Positions 52,101-63,682 of a DNA stretch of 64,000 nt are shown piece by piece. The translations under genes were made by a program, and so were the position numbers. Where the stretch lies: NCBI RefSeq assembly GCF_024713975.1, contig NC_091106.1, positions 10,271,001 through 10,335,000 on the forward strand, in the 5' to 3' direction. Source of the DNA: Paralichthys olivaceus. Taxonomy: Eukaryota > Chordata > Actinopteri > Pleuronectiformes > Paralichthyidae. Within the stretch, counting starts at the first letter, position 1. The number at the start of each line of letters is the position of its first letter. A model generated the notes under the pieces. The model ran no database searches. It was not told where the DNA came from and saw only the letters and a list, made by a program, of their open reading frames with translations.

Positions 52101-53628
52101 TTTGATACCAGTTTATTAACTCACCGGCTGACTGGTCTGCTTGAGGCAACTTGGACACAGAGTTCTGCAGCGTCGCCAGCTTGGACTTCATGATCCTGAG
52201 GCCCTCGGTGAATCGCATCTCCTGACCTTTCAGGAACTTCTCCATCTGACGGAGCACCCCGACCACCTGGTGCTTATCCATGCACGTCTGTGAACACAGC
52301 GCGAGCAACTGTGAGCAGCAGCATCAGGGAGCTGCAAGAGAGTCTTGGCAAAGTGTTATTGCATGCAACTGCTTTCCAAGAAGTAAAACAAGCACAGAAA
52401 TAAAAGGTTGCCTGAGTTAAATGGTCATAAAATATATTTAAAAAAAACATGAGTGGTCAATAAACATTAATGTGCAGCTGTGGAACATGATGTCACTGAA
52501 ACTAAATCCATCTTATTAGTAGGCACATGGTCGTTAAGGTTACAGAGTGTTTTCATTGATATTAAACAACCTTATGTAACTCTGACATGGCATATTACTG
52601 ACATGTTCTTATTGTGCTCACATGACAAACTTACTCTCCATGATTTATTTTACTTAAATTGTCTTAGGCCTCATTGCATTCACTTTTGAGATATTCAAGG
52701 CCTCCCTTCTCTTCTTCGGTCTCTTTCCACTTACTACCAGTTCTAGACACAGCTGGACAAAAGCTGCCTGGCAGATGTTGGAGGGACGAAATGCTGTTCC
52801 TCTGTATATTTTTGCATGGTGGCAGGAAGGCATATGCTCTGTGGATAATCCTGCAAGCGGGCAGACTCCAAACAGCATGGGTGCCACTGGCAGTTATAGT
52901 TGACGCGGGGGGGAAGCTTGTCAAACCGATGCAAAGTTCTTCAGAGAAAGTGCCTCTAATCCTTTCAGCAGGGTTTATTAATCACATGCTCATTGGAACA
53001 ATTTTCTCTGTGAAGGCATACCTTAAATTCCTGCGCAGGCATTCTGAGGGTAACGACCAATTTCGATGCATTAAAATTCACATTGTGCACATAGCGTGGA
53101 GCTGTGCAGGGGCTCAGATAGTGCTCTGCCCCAGGCAAAGGGGAAAGGCCACCAGCTGACAAGGCATGAGAGGCTTCAAATTCAGATGCAACAATGAGTT
53201 CTTGTGATTAAAACAGGTTTTAAGTGATTCCTCAAGACGAAATTGTGAACATCACATTACAAAGTGCAAATCATCAAATGCCACATTACACAATGAAAAC
53301 AGATTGGAGCTGGATAAAGCACATACAAAAAAGACAGAATGTGTTGCGTGTTGTGGTGACTCTTTGTGGATAATAGGCCTGATATTGATATTCCCAGAGG
53401 TTGCTCAGATTATAAGATTTGATATGGTCACATTCACTTTACTTGAGCCAGTTTTGCAGGCTCCAGATGTTCCTGGAGAAGTGTCAAAGTTGGACAAGTG
53501 AATGACAAGATGTTTGTACATAAACTTAAAGTAAACCAGACTACTCTTACCTGGACTGCAGCATGACCACTGTGGATAACTGTCAAACACAGCAGAAGGA
53601 GACACCTGCGTCGAAAAGACAACTCCAT
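43151..53628 (-). CDS. fbln7: fibulin-7 (TM14)
   Basis: Secreted extracellular-matrix adhesion protein. Exons on the minus strand: 53551-53628, 52125-52287, 50458-50634, 47589-47714, 47367-47504, 46276-46413, 45710-45848, 43151-43523; 443 aa, against 439 in human as I recall. Order: signal peptide ([20 protein letters not shown]); coiled-coil-like segment about 27-78 ([23 protein letters not shown] in two parts: GQEMRFTEG and [14 protein letters not shown]); Sushi domain about 81-139; EGF domain 140-181 with [10 protein letters not shown]; Cys-rich linker 182-227; two calcium-binding EGF domains starting DVNEC (228) and DVDEC (274); fibulin C-terminal module 320-443 ([22 protein letters not shown] end). 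Every domain exon has phase 1 borders, as expected for shuffled modules. The first EGF begins DISEC, whereas human has GISEC. Introns are up to 2.7 kb with nested repeats. Confidence 0.95.
43880..44326 (+). repeat. common fish repeat interrupted by a second element (nested)
   Basis: Left part 44003-44061 (ATTCACACCTACGATCAATT, GTCTCCAATTAACTTAACAC, CAATCTGCATTTTT) and right part 44218-44326 (GACTGTGCGAGGAAGCC, AACATGCAAACACAGAGAAA, GCTAACCACTGTACC) are the two halves of a repeat abundant in teleosts. Between them about 155 bases end with GTGTATTTGACAATAAAATC and TTTGAATCTTGAA, which looks like a LINE 3' end. It therefore inserted later. Located in fbln7 intron 7. Confidence 0.6.
46861..47180 (+). 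repeat. degraded repeat in fbln7 intron
   Basis: Starts AAGTTCCAAGTATCTTTATTGTCCCTTTCAGG, in two blocks AAGTATCTTTATTGTCCC and TTTCAGGAAGCC. It resembles the TTTATTGTCCCTTT tail of fish LINE/SINE elements. No reading frame; boundaries uncertain. Confidence 0.3.
48570..48725 (+). repeat. dispersed fish repeat, fragment (fbln7 intron 3)
   Basis: Blocks CCGATTTCCACAAAACT, GGCCAAGAAAGAACTGATTA, CATTTTGGCGTGGATCT and GGCAGATCCAGGAAGGAA form a typical part of this repeat family in fish genomes. Same orientation as the copies at 17040 and 39690. Confidence 0.5.
49858..50345 (+). repeat. GT microsatellite plus degenerate GTTAGG-rich repeat
   Basis: A (GT)n run (49858-49897) is followed by GTGAGACCATTTTGAGGC, then many imperfect GGTTAGG/GGTTAA units (50026-50095 and 50283-50350) around AAAAATGTCCCCATAACATG. 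The GTTAGG-like units are irregular and intronic, so a true interstitial telomere array is unlikely. Confidence 0.55.
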
Positions 53629-55707
53629 CTCTCAAAAGTCCAAGTTACAATTCACTGTTGATGATCTCCAAGATTTTTACAGGCTTCTCTCTTTATGGGG
53701 CTTTGATAGAAATCCAAAGGAGCAGCTAACTCTTGAAGAATGAACCGGTCCTGTGTGGAACACGCTCATCAGGTGTCAGAGGGAGATGCGCTCTGGTGCG
53801 TGGAGCTGCGCGCTTGGAGAGTTCAGCCTGTGCGCTCTGCACACCACCACCAAAGTTTCCTCCTGCAGCAAGAATCCCTCCCACCGAGATGGACCCAAAC
53901 GCTGTAAAGCGTTTCTTTATACATGTCTCGTCTGCTGAAGAGGAAAGTCACAGTCTGAATGTGTCAGAATACACGAAAAAGACATTTAGGTTTAATTATA
54001 GGGCCATTAAGGATTAACATCAATTGTTTTTCTCTTCCTTGGAAACTCAAATGATTATAAACGTGTTCAGAAAAAACGCCAATAACGGACCATCCTCTGT
54101 AATACAGCTGCACACTTCACTGTATTCACTGACACAGGATACAGGGTTTTTCAGACTTGAAAGAGGAACAACAATTTTCAGTTTTTTCCATTAATTTAAC
54201 AAACAACATTGCTGGACATGCATTATGGTGAGTGGCTCGTTACCGTTGCGCAAACTCACCATAGGAGAGTCTTTTTAGGTTTTTAACGTGTGGAGCTGCA
54301 GCGACACCTGGTGGCCCCTGACGGGAGGACTGCGACTGATCAGAGGAGAAGATGGTGGAGGAGAAGGAGGAGGAGGAGGATCTCCATGATACTAGAGCCC
54401 AGCCTGGCCTCTGGAACTCAGTCTGTTCAGTATATTAAAAAACTGTAATAGTATAAACATATCCAGTGTAATGAGGAGAAAGTTACAAATGTCTAAAAAT
54501 AAAAAGGAAAATTCAAAACTAGACTACAACAGGAACAGAAAAAGTAGTATCGGACATTATCACAAGTTTGTGATAATAGCTGTATATTGACATTATAATA
54601 ATACTGTACATGATATAATAGACGAAGTAATCAGCATTTTTAAAGGTGAATAAGCTGCTCTCAGTATAAAGACAGAGGAACTTTCAGCTTCCTATTTTAG
54701 GCTCAAGTTTTTGTTTAAATCAATTATTTTGTACTTGGGTCTGATCTTCACATGGACACACACTCCTCACCTCTGTGACCCTCTGCAGAAACACTCACAC
54801 ACTGCTGTATTAAAGTTATTTAACTGTGTGTCCAGATGTGTTCTCTTTCTCCACTGCAGCTCATTCAAACTGTCTCTGTTACCCAGAGAGAGGGAAAACG
54901 TGCCACCTGGCGGACAGACAACGCAGATGCTGCAGTTTGCCTCTAATCCACCTGCTCAGTGTGTTTGTGTCTGCTGTGCTACAATGATCCAGTGATGGGG
55001 CTCACTCCACACATGGAGGAATTATACTTATATACGCATATTCAAAAGCAAATACTTGCTAAATTATTTTTACTCATGAAGAACAGTAATTGCAGTACTT
55101 TTACTTAAGTGCATGTTTGTCAATTATTTGGAAGTAAATGTTTGAGTAACTACTCGACCTCTGGCAGCATTCAGTATGTAGTTGCATGTAATTGTGTGTC
55201 GCTGGGTGTGCTTACACTGTGTTTGCCACTTGTGCATGACCTGTATTTTTATCTGCATAATAATAATAATAACTTTATTTATAGAGCACTTTTCAAAATC
55301 TAAGTCACAAAGTGCTTTACCAATGGCAGCAAACTAAAAAAAACAAGTCATAAAATCATGTGTGGCATATGCCAATCACTTTTTATTGCACATGTGCCTC
55401 TTACTCTTAAATTCATAAATGCTTATGTATTTATATCATACTGTTTACAACTGTTAATTTACACTTCTCTACAAATCATTGTATCCATAGTGAAAGTGGT
55501 AGAATTAGTGAATATTCTCTGAATTTCTATTTCATTTTCTTTTCTATTTTCTGTTATTGCATATTTTATACTGTCACGTGTTCTCTTCCTCATTTTGACT
55601 TGTGTTGTTGTTGTGTGCGTGTGTGCGTGAAGTGGGCGTCACCTGAGTTTGTTGTGCGTGTGTAAAAACGTAGTTATAAGTAAAGCGATGATCTTTAATA
55701 ACAACAC

Positions 55708-55709
<2 letters not shown>

Positions 55710-55773
<64 letters not shown>
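55710..55773. repeat. (AC)n microsatellite
   Basis: About 32 uninterrupted AC units ending 50 bases upstream of the zc3h6 promoter elements. Confidence 0.97.
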
Positions 55774-55775
<2 letters not shown>

Positions 55776-55820
55776 AGCGAGCGTCACGTACGCTTCCTTG
55801 TTACAGATGTTGGAAGTTAC

Positions 55821-55933
55821 TGACGTCGCTCTGAACCAATGAGAACCGCACCTGCCCCCCCCCTCCCTCTCGACCAATCGGCGACGAGGACTCGCTGCGT
55901 CCAAGTTAGATAGATCCGCGTCGGACTATAAAA
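55821..55933 (+). promoter_or_regulatory. candidate zc3h6 core promoter (CRE, two CCAAT boxes, TATA)
   Basis: In order: TGACGTC (55821-55827, CRE half-palindrome core), CCAAT (55836-55840), a C-run, CCAAT (55874-55878), and TATAAAA (55927-55933). Spacing of the second CCAAT to TATA is about 50 bases, normal for a vertebrate core promoter. The zc3h6 start codon lies about 415 bases further on. Sites are read by eye; the transcription start is not shown. Confidence 0.55.
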
Positions 55934-56348
55934 ACCACGGAGGAGTACACGCGCGAGGAAATGTGCAGCAGAACTCAGAAGCCATTTTGAAATGATGATG
56001 GCGTCCCTGTTGAGAGAAGCCGTGAGGATGCAGAGAACCAACGAGCAGGGCCACACTCCTGTCTGTGCCTCCTCTTTCCCTCCATCATGGCAGCTGTCTA
56101 CCGACGGGACATTAGCAGAGCGGCGCTGCTCGCTGAGTTAAAACGTCATTGACATGAAAGAGGACGGTGTCCGTTCACTGTCTCTGTTGGAGACGTGTAA
56201 CACCGTGAGTTTTTCTCCAGTCTGACATCTTCCAGCTTCTCTCACAGTCTCCCTCTCTGTCACCGGAGCGAGGGGGAGGCAGATCCGCTGTCCAATGGCC
56301 TGTGTGAGCCTTGTCTCCAGTCCCCCAGCCCCTGTCCTTGACAAAAAC

Positions 56349-59300
56349 ATGACAGACTCTGAGCTTGCAGGGGATGAAAGGTCGAGTAACCTTCTTGTGC
56401 AATTGTTCAATTACGCTCATCTGTGCGTGTCAGTGCTGTGGCTCTACGTGCTTGTGCTACTTGTTTTCTTCTCTTATTCAGTGACCGCAGGGTACAGAGA
56501 CATTTTCTCCCACACCTCCAAAGAGAGAGACAAAGCCTTCTTCTTCTTTGCATGCCTCTTTGGTGCAGTTTAAACCACGCTGTCCAAAACATCCTCGGTT
56601 TTTCTTCTTCTTCTTCTTCCCATCACCGTGTCGACAGTCATGATCATCCGCAGACCTCATCCTCTGTTGTTTGTGTGATCGTGGGCGTCATCGTTGCCAT
56701 CTGCAGGAAACTGCAAATGTTGGAGGTGCCACGCCCATCCTCGCATTGTCACCCACCCCCCAGCCCCTTTCCCTAGCGGACACGCGGCGGTACTGCAGCG
56801 ACAGGGGTCACGCAAGGTTGAGCTTATGTACCTCTGGTTGGGTTCAGGGACGTGCGTGCTCGTGACTAGTCTGTAATCCTGTAACAGGGCTTTCCAATGT
56901 TTACGGCTACACACTCAGTGTTTTCATTGACCTCAACTGAAGAAGAAGAAGAAGAAGAGTCAGTGGGTGGTGTGTGGAGACGAGTGTTACTGTTTTCTTC
57001 TTTTCACCATTCATCACAGGGTCCAGAGACATTTGCACGGTTTTCTCCCCCCCTTTGAAAAAGAGAAAACAATCTTTGCATGCTTCTTTGGTGCATTCTA
57101 AGTAATACTGTCCAAATGGGCTTGATATCCTATCACAGACACTCACAATCATTCACAGCAGAGCTCATCTTATGTGGTTTTTGTGTGATTGTGGGCTTCG
57201 TTGTTGTCAGCTGCAGGCGATGGCGATGAGACGCCTATCCTCGCATTGGGGCCCCCCCTATCCCACCCCTGAGACAGGGGTCATGCAGGGTTGAGATTAT
57301 GCACCTCTGGCTGGGTTTAGGGCCGTGTGCAGAACAGGGCAGTCCAAGAACAAGACTACAACAGGTGACGCACTGACGTGCACCAAAGAGATAGAATCTG
57401 TTGGTTTAGTGTTGAGCTTGGGAAACAAAAAGGTTGATGGTTTATTTTACATGCTGCATCCTGGACACCTGTTACTGTTAGAGATTTAGACCTGTGATTC
57501 ATGTCCTTCAAATGTATAGTTTCAATCGGGCCCTCAGGAGAGAGAGATTATGGTTTTGTTGCACCTTATAGTGTTACCGTATTACTATGGTATCACTACT
57601 GAATTTACATTCGTAGGATTTGCCACGTTTGTTGTCAGACCTGAGTTTGGTGTAATCACATGAAAAAAACAGGAAAGTGTACATTTGTGCCATAGCTCCT
57701 TTATTATTAAATGATTTAAGTTGGATGCTGTTACTGGACTAAAAGTGAAGAAGTGTAGCTACAGTGTCATGGCTACTGAGGCTGGTGAGGTGCCAGGTTG
57801 AAGCCTGAGCTGCACCAGTGTCCGAGGACAGATCAGCGGGTGGACATACTTTTCCTATTTCATGGTGATTTTGTTTCACTTTTCCTGCCCGCTCTGTATT
57901 TTTCAGGCAGCTGACATTACATGTTATGAAAACAAGACCACTATCATACTTTGGTCGGAAATTGTACTTTAAACACATTCTTCAGGATATACTCTTACAC
58001 AGTTTAATCTGTATTGGCCATCTGCTGTAACACAGTGTGAGTTCATTTCAATTTGAAATATTTCAATCAGATTGATGTTAAATTTGGACCAAGTGTTGTG
58101 AGAATTAGTTTCTATTGTACCTGCCAAGCTATATTGTTCTAGCCAACTAACTTTATACTATTTAGCCTGAAACTTATAAAAGCACAATAAAGGTATCTGA
58201 TTTATTTTTAGAAACAACTCCACAGACTTTAATTCTATTAAACATTATCATCACTTTATTTAATGTACACTCCTCCCTTTCCTGGATATTTTAAATTGTA
58301 GTTATTTTGCAGGCCTTTCAGTCAGATAGCTGCTGTATAAATTCCTTTTGAATGTACAGTATTTCATAAATCTGTTTATAATTGTGGTAAATATAATCAT
58401 GTTTTTGTATCACAAAACGATACCAAATTAGACTTTAGACTTTGATACTCGATACCACGATGAAAAGAAAGAAGGTCCTGTTACGGCAATTGTATTGTTT
58501 GAAACATTTGGTATCAAAAAACTATGGATAAATGGGCTGAAATCATATTTCACTAGTTTCTGACGTCAGGTTGGTTTTGTTTAAAAATATGCAAATAACC
58601 CTGCTCATTGAAATATGAGGTTTTTATGGATGTTTTCAACCTGAGACTTTAATTTGGTTTTCACGAAATACCTCTACACTGGAAATAAAGACACTGCTTT
58701 GAATTATTAATATGATGGTTTTAGTTCAGGAAAGGCTTGGGGTGTTTTTGAAATTGTCTGGCATGATATCTGGTTCTTTGTTCCAACTGAAGGGAAAGAC
58801 ATCAATTCTTTTCAATTTATGACAGCAGTCTCGTGTGTTTTGCTCATGTAAAAAACATTTTAATAATAGTCTGAGGCTGACAAAATACAGCATATAAATC
58901 CTTATCCTGGACTCATTGTACTGATTTGTTTTCCTCTTTGTAGAGAGGATGGGGAACTAGAAGATGGAGAAATAGATGATGAAGGGATTGGGATTGAAGA
59001 AGAAAACAAAGAGACTACAGAGGTGAATGAAGAGAAAGAAAAAGAGCGAGTTAAAGAAAAAGAAGAAAAGACACACAGGCACTCCAGGAAAAGATACAAA
59101 AAGACCAAAGAGAAGAGGAGATCAAAGAGGAGGAGACGTGAGAGACAGAAAGTAAGATTCCATTACACGCGTTATAACACAATATCACAGGACATTCACA
59201 ATTCAATGAAAATTCACTGTGATGTTGTTGCCCTCTCCTCAGCACCACTCCCCCTCCAGCAGCTCCAGCTCCGACAGTTATGACTCCGACTACGACCGAC

Positions 59301-62300
59301 CAGAAAGGCCCAAAAGCAGGAAGTGCCAGGGATCTAACCGCGAGTCTGACGGCCCACCCTCTCAGGTGACTTCAGCTTCACAGGCCTGCTGACACTTCAT
59401 ATTTATATGAGCATTATTGTGACATTTTTTCTGTTTTCCAGCATGGACGGGACTCTAAAGGAAGCCACGGCAACTCGCAGAAGTCGCCGCCGCACAAGAG
59501 CAGTGATTTTGACAAGTACAGCGACTACAGTGATGACTATGATGAAGAGGAGGGCGATTACGACGAGGGCATGTCCGAGTATCAGCAGGCTAAAGATTCC
59601 CCAAGTCAGGGAAAGGGGCGCTATGCTAAAGACCAGATGCGGAGAGGAGGCATGAGGGGAATGAAACAACAGTGTATGGAGACTTTTTCCTTTGTCATAG
59701 AGCGTATAGTCATTCATCTGACTGATGATAACTTACGTCACACTGTCATTTGCAGTTGGGCAGAGGGGAAGAGGCAGAGGGAGCGGACCAGGCAGAGGAC
59801 GTGGGATGCTCAACAAGAACAAGAAGCTGATGGGAAAACCCTGGGGTGGACGTGGGCGAGGTCGAGGAGGCGATCAGGGAATGGAAGAAATGGTAAATAT
59901 GAAAACTTAATCAGATGTGTTAGTATTATATCTTTAATTATCGTGAAGAGACTGCACTTATTTTTATGTGTGTATGTATAAATATTTCTATTTATTTTAG
60001 TGTCTGCATTGTAATATGCATTTTGTTGAAAACAATCCAAATACAGCTTTTGACTGTAGATATTTAATCATTTCTACTATGAAGCTGAACTATTATACAA
60101 AAAAAACGTACTAACTAATCCTTTTGTTTATTTTGTGTCACAGGAAGGAAAAAATTGTTCTGGTTTTCAGAAGAAACGACCGATAATGAGCAAGGAGTTC
60201 ATCAGCCAGCACACAGTGGAACACAATGGTCGATACATCTGCAAGTATTTCCTGGAGGGCCGATGCATCAAGGTAAAGTAGTATTTATGTTCTTTTGTTT
60301 GCTTTAACAGAGTAAGCAGATTTACTACAAAATATCTGGTAACGATGATAACGTTTTAAATTGAAAGATAAAAATCCTTTTGTCTTTATCCAGGGGGAAC
60401 AATGCAAGTTTGAACACGAGCTCGTCGTGCCAGATAAGAAAAAGGAACTGTGTAAATTTTACCTCCAAGGATACTGCAGCAAAGGAGATAACTGCATTTA
60501 CATGCACAATATCCTTCACTGCTGACAACATGTGTTTTTGATTATATTTGTATTTGTTGCACAAGGAGATCTCATAACTTTTAATTAGTCTTGTTCCTTA
60601 ACCTGTGTTCGCACATGAATACCCGTGCAAGTTCTTTCACACAGGAGCGAAATGTTATCAAGGCGACAACTGCAAATTCTCCCACGAAGAGCTGAATGAT
60701 GTCACCCAGGAGTTGCTTGATAAGGTTTGTTAAGTTGTTTTTAGTTTTTTTTTCCTTGGTTAACATCCATCTTATATCTGCTTTCTGACTCCTTCGTCAG
60801 ATCATCAACACTGAAGAGGAGAATGCCCGTGAGGACGAACTGGAGCTGGAGGATCTGAGAAAGCAGGGTATCGCCCCGCTTCCTAAGCCTCCTCCTGGGG
60901 TGGGGTTGCTGCCCACTCCTGGTCAGAGCAGTCCCACAGATGGAGCCCCTGGCCAAGCAGGGAAGAAGATCCCCTCCCTCTTTGAAATCAATGTCCAACC
61001 TACTGTTGACTTGGTGCAAAAAATTGTCAGGTAACCAAAATAATCTGTATCTATAATCTGTAAACTATAGGAGTGTTCGGATCTTATCCTCAACCTGTGA
61101 ACTTTTATTTTTCAGTGGATCAAACTACTCCCAGAATCAAGATGATGGCACCAATCAGTTTAGTGGCGGCTCAGAGGACACACAGAGTGGAGGCATGGTG
61201 CCTTCAGGTTCCACTGCTCCTTCTATTCCTCCCCCTGGTTCACCTGTTGCCATGGGTCACCCCACGGGACCCTCAATGCCACAAAGCCCGCCAGGCCAGC
61301 ACCCTCCACATGGATTTCCTGGTCAACCACCACCCTTCCACGGAAACCGACAGAATATCAATCCTCAGATGAATATGCAGAGGCCTCCGTTCCCTCCGAT
61401 ACCAGATCTACAGATGCTGCAAAATCCCTTCCCTTTTCCATCGATGGGCCAGAACCCAGTAGATGCCTTTGGCAGCTTCCTCCAGAACCAGGCCATGGGT
61501 CAACAAGGAGGTCAGTGTTATACCTCTTTTTATATAAAGTGGATATACGCGGGTGAAAAGGCGGCTGACTCCTTGCCCATTGACACAATTTTTCGTTCTG
61601 TTTTTTTCCCCTGGTGATTCATGTTTGAAGTCGGAAAGTAACATGACCAATGTTTCACAATCCTTGCTGCCTTCCCAGTGTTGCGTCTCACGTAATACAA
61701 AGAAGAAAAAAAAAAAAAAAATCACTGTATCCATTCCCATTGCAGACAAAAGCCAGATGTTAGTGGGTGTTTTTTGACCAGTTAAAAATTGTCTTATACG
61801 TTAATTCGCTTTTTAGTTTTCACTGAAATTACAAAGAATCCTTTTTTTCCCCCAACACAGTAGACCCTGGCCTGGCCTTCATACAGAACCTCCAGCAACA
61901 GATTGGTGCAGAGTCACAGTTGCAGTCTTTACCACCAGCAGTGCAGAAAGCCATCTTTTTACACCTGACACAGCAACAGGGGAATGAGCCACAGAGAGCA
62001 GAGGTTCAGGATGATAACAATGCAAACAGAGGTAAGTGCCTGTGTGCAGTAAAATAATAAGGCTAAAGCAAAACCCCAAAAAATCTGAACACCTGTGAAA
62101 AATTCTCAATTTCATTCTTTTTGAAAATAACATATAACATATAAATATGATGTCTATCTTTGCAGATGAAACTACAAACTGGTATTCGAGTGATGAGGAG
62201 GATGGGAGCTGTGTTGCCTCCATCCTTAAATCTCTGAAAAAGCAGAGTGAGATGCAGCAGTCTCAGTCCAAGCCTCCCCCGACTGCGGTACCGGGCGACC

Positions 62301-63682
62301 CTCGGCTTGTAAAAGAGAGGGCCCCACCCTGTGACCCGCGTATGAAGACAGACCCTCGACAGCGACCTCCCGATGTGAAAAAGGAGTCGGAGGGGGCTGC
62401 AGATCCGCGGTTCTCCAGAGACCCCAGGAAGATGAGGCCAATGGAGAAAAATCCCTATCGCCAGCAGAGCAACCTTGTTCCTCAGAAGCCTCCTACAGGA
62501 GAGGAGGATGACGAGGGAGAGAGGGAGCTCAGGGACAGAGCTGTTCTCATCCCTCTTGAAGCCGGCCCCAGTGTGGTGCTGCGGGACCCTCGTTGCCAGT
62601 TAAAGCAGTTTAGCCACATCAGGGTGGACATTCTTCTCCAGCGGCCTGCCTTTGCTCAGACCGTGGTGTGGGCCCCTGAGGACCTCATCCCGTCCCTGAT
62701 CCCCAAACAGGAGCACTCCATCAACCTCCCTTTGCCACCCCTAATTGCCGACGCTCAGATGAACCGATCCAACCTGCCCGACCATCCCCCAGTCACCAGC
62801 CCTCCGCCTTCTGACCCCAGGCTGATAGCTGCACGTTTGAAGGAACGTATGAACCGCTTGCCTTCTGGATCCTTAGAGTCTCGATTCCCCACAGAGAGAC
62901 CCATAGACCCACGCCAACAAAAGGCTCTCGACCCCAGACTCAAGCGTACAGGAAGTCTGGACTCCAAGCTGCTGGTTCAGAAAGAGTCCTCCTCTGTGGG
63001 AGGCGGTGTGGACCCCAGGCTACAAAAAAACTCCTCTCCTCAAGCCGCTCGAGCCAAGCCGGAGCCTGAAAAGCTGCCGCCATACGCCCCTCGTCTGGCA
63101 TCCAGTGGTGGAGGGCTGGAGAGTCCGACCACAATCCTCGGGGGCATCAGCCTGTATGATCCTCGTGCTCAAACAGAGCAGATTCAGAAGGAACAGGCAG
63201 AGCCTCCTAAAAAAGTGGGGATTCTGAAACATTCTGCTAAGAAAGACAGTACTGCGCCTCAGTCACTCTCACCGATTCAACAAAGCAGCTCTTTTGAAGA
63301 GGTCAAAAGCACAGACACTGCCTCAGATCCGCCTCCACCCTCCCATTCTCCTGCAGTGCCTCCAGCCTCACCTGTCAAACCCCCTGCGGTTCATAATCTC
63401 CCCATCCAGGCTCTAGCCGGACTTATCCGACCCCAGTACATGGACCCCAGACAGGTCAAGCAAGCAGGACAGGGCACCACTGGAGCACAAGAAGTGGTAG
63501 AGCTAAAGGAGGAGAAGGAGGAGGAAGAGGAGCAGCCAAAAGAGGGGAAGAAGCAGGACGAGGAAAAAGAGGCTTCGAAGGAGGAACAGAAACAGGAGGA
63601 TCCAGAGGAGGAAGCAGACGACAGGACACTTAAAGACGTCTTCAAGACCTTCGACCCCACTGCTTCTCCTTTCTGTCAGTGA
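56349..63682 (+). CDS. zc3h6: zinc finger CCCH-type containing 6
   Basis: Nuclear RNA-binding protein of the ZC3H4/ZC3H6 group. Exons: 56349-56380, 58944-59151, 59243-59365, 59442-59673, 59756-59892, 60144-60272, 60394-60508, 60615-60724, 60801-61030, 61116-61510, 61861-62031, 62166-63682; 1132 aa. The start gives [20 protein letters not shown], as in the human protein. Regions: acidic then Lys/Arg-rich N-terminus (to about 80), Ser/Asp-rich segment, RG-rich run about 199-240 ([10 protein letters not shown]), three CCCH fingers: C277-C285-C291-H295 and C307-C315-C321-H325 (both CX7CX5CX3H) and C330-C339-C345-H349 (CX8CX5CX3H). Then IPSLFEI, a Pro-rich stretch, and a C-terminal region with twelve DPR tripeptides, ending [14 protein letters not shown]. 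The first donor (AAAG/GTCGAG) is weak. The intron between exons 7 and 8 is U12 AT-AC. Confidence 0.95.
56496..56865 (+). repeat. diverged tandem duplication, copy 1 (zc3h6 intron 1)
   Basis: Shares in order with 57019-57335: CAGAGACATTT, TTTGCATGC-TCTTTGGTGCA, GTGTGAT-GTGGGC-TC-TTG, CTGCAGG, CCATCCTCGCATTG/CTATCCTCGCATTG, GGTTGAG-TTATG-ACCTCTGG and TGGGTT-AGGG-CGTG. Similarity is strong locally, with indels. Confidence 0.75.
57019..57335 (+). repeat. diverged tandem duplication, copy 2 (zc3h6 intron 1)
   Basis: Second unit of the duplication, about 515 bases downstream of the first and in the same orientation. It is slightly shorter than copy 1. No frame is conserved between the copies, so this appears to be non-coding. 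Confidence 0.75.
57340..58943. other. remainder of zc3h6 intron 1
   Basis: About 1.6 kb of AT-rich intron before exon 2. No exon, RNA gene or recognised transposon seen. Confidence 0.6.
60509..60614 (+). other. U12-type AT-AC intron of zc3h6 (106 nt)
   Basis: Starts ATATCCTT and ends GTTCGCAC. It contains TTCCTTAAC (60594-60602), an exact U12 branch-site consensus, about 12-14 nt from the AC. Removing it joins YMHN-EYPCKFF between the second and third CCCH fingers in the correct frame (split codon A/AT). No GT-AG alternative keeps the finger sequence. Confidence 0.92.

Larger units (their letters stand above)
53629..56348. other. fbln7-zc3h6 divergent intergenic region
   Basis: Holds the fbln7 5' flank (to about 53900), AT-rich sequence, a GGA-rich patch (54355-54385), a fish repeat tail with ACTTTATTTATAGAGCACTT (55270-55289) and CACAAAGTGCTTTACCA (55307-55323), and a long AC array (55710-55773). 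A promoter cluster and zc3h6 5' UTR follow. No zc3h8 exon (CCCH fingers) was found here, unlike the mammalian order. Confidence 0.6.

Noticed and set aside
52674..53159. 161-aa plus-strand frame in fbln7 intron 1
   Set aside because: Antisense to an intron, with several equally long frames on the other strand; no recognisable motif.
56671..56865. Open frames on both strands in zc3h6 intron 1
   Set aside because: They fall in the duplicated non-coding unit and are not conserved in the second copy.
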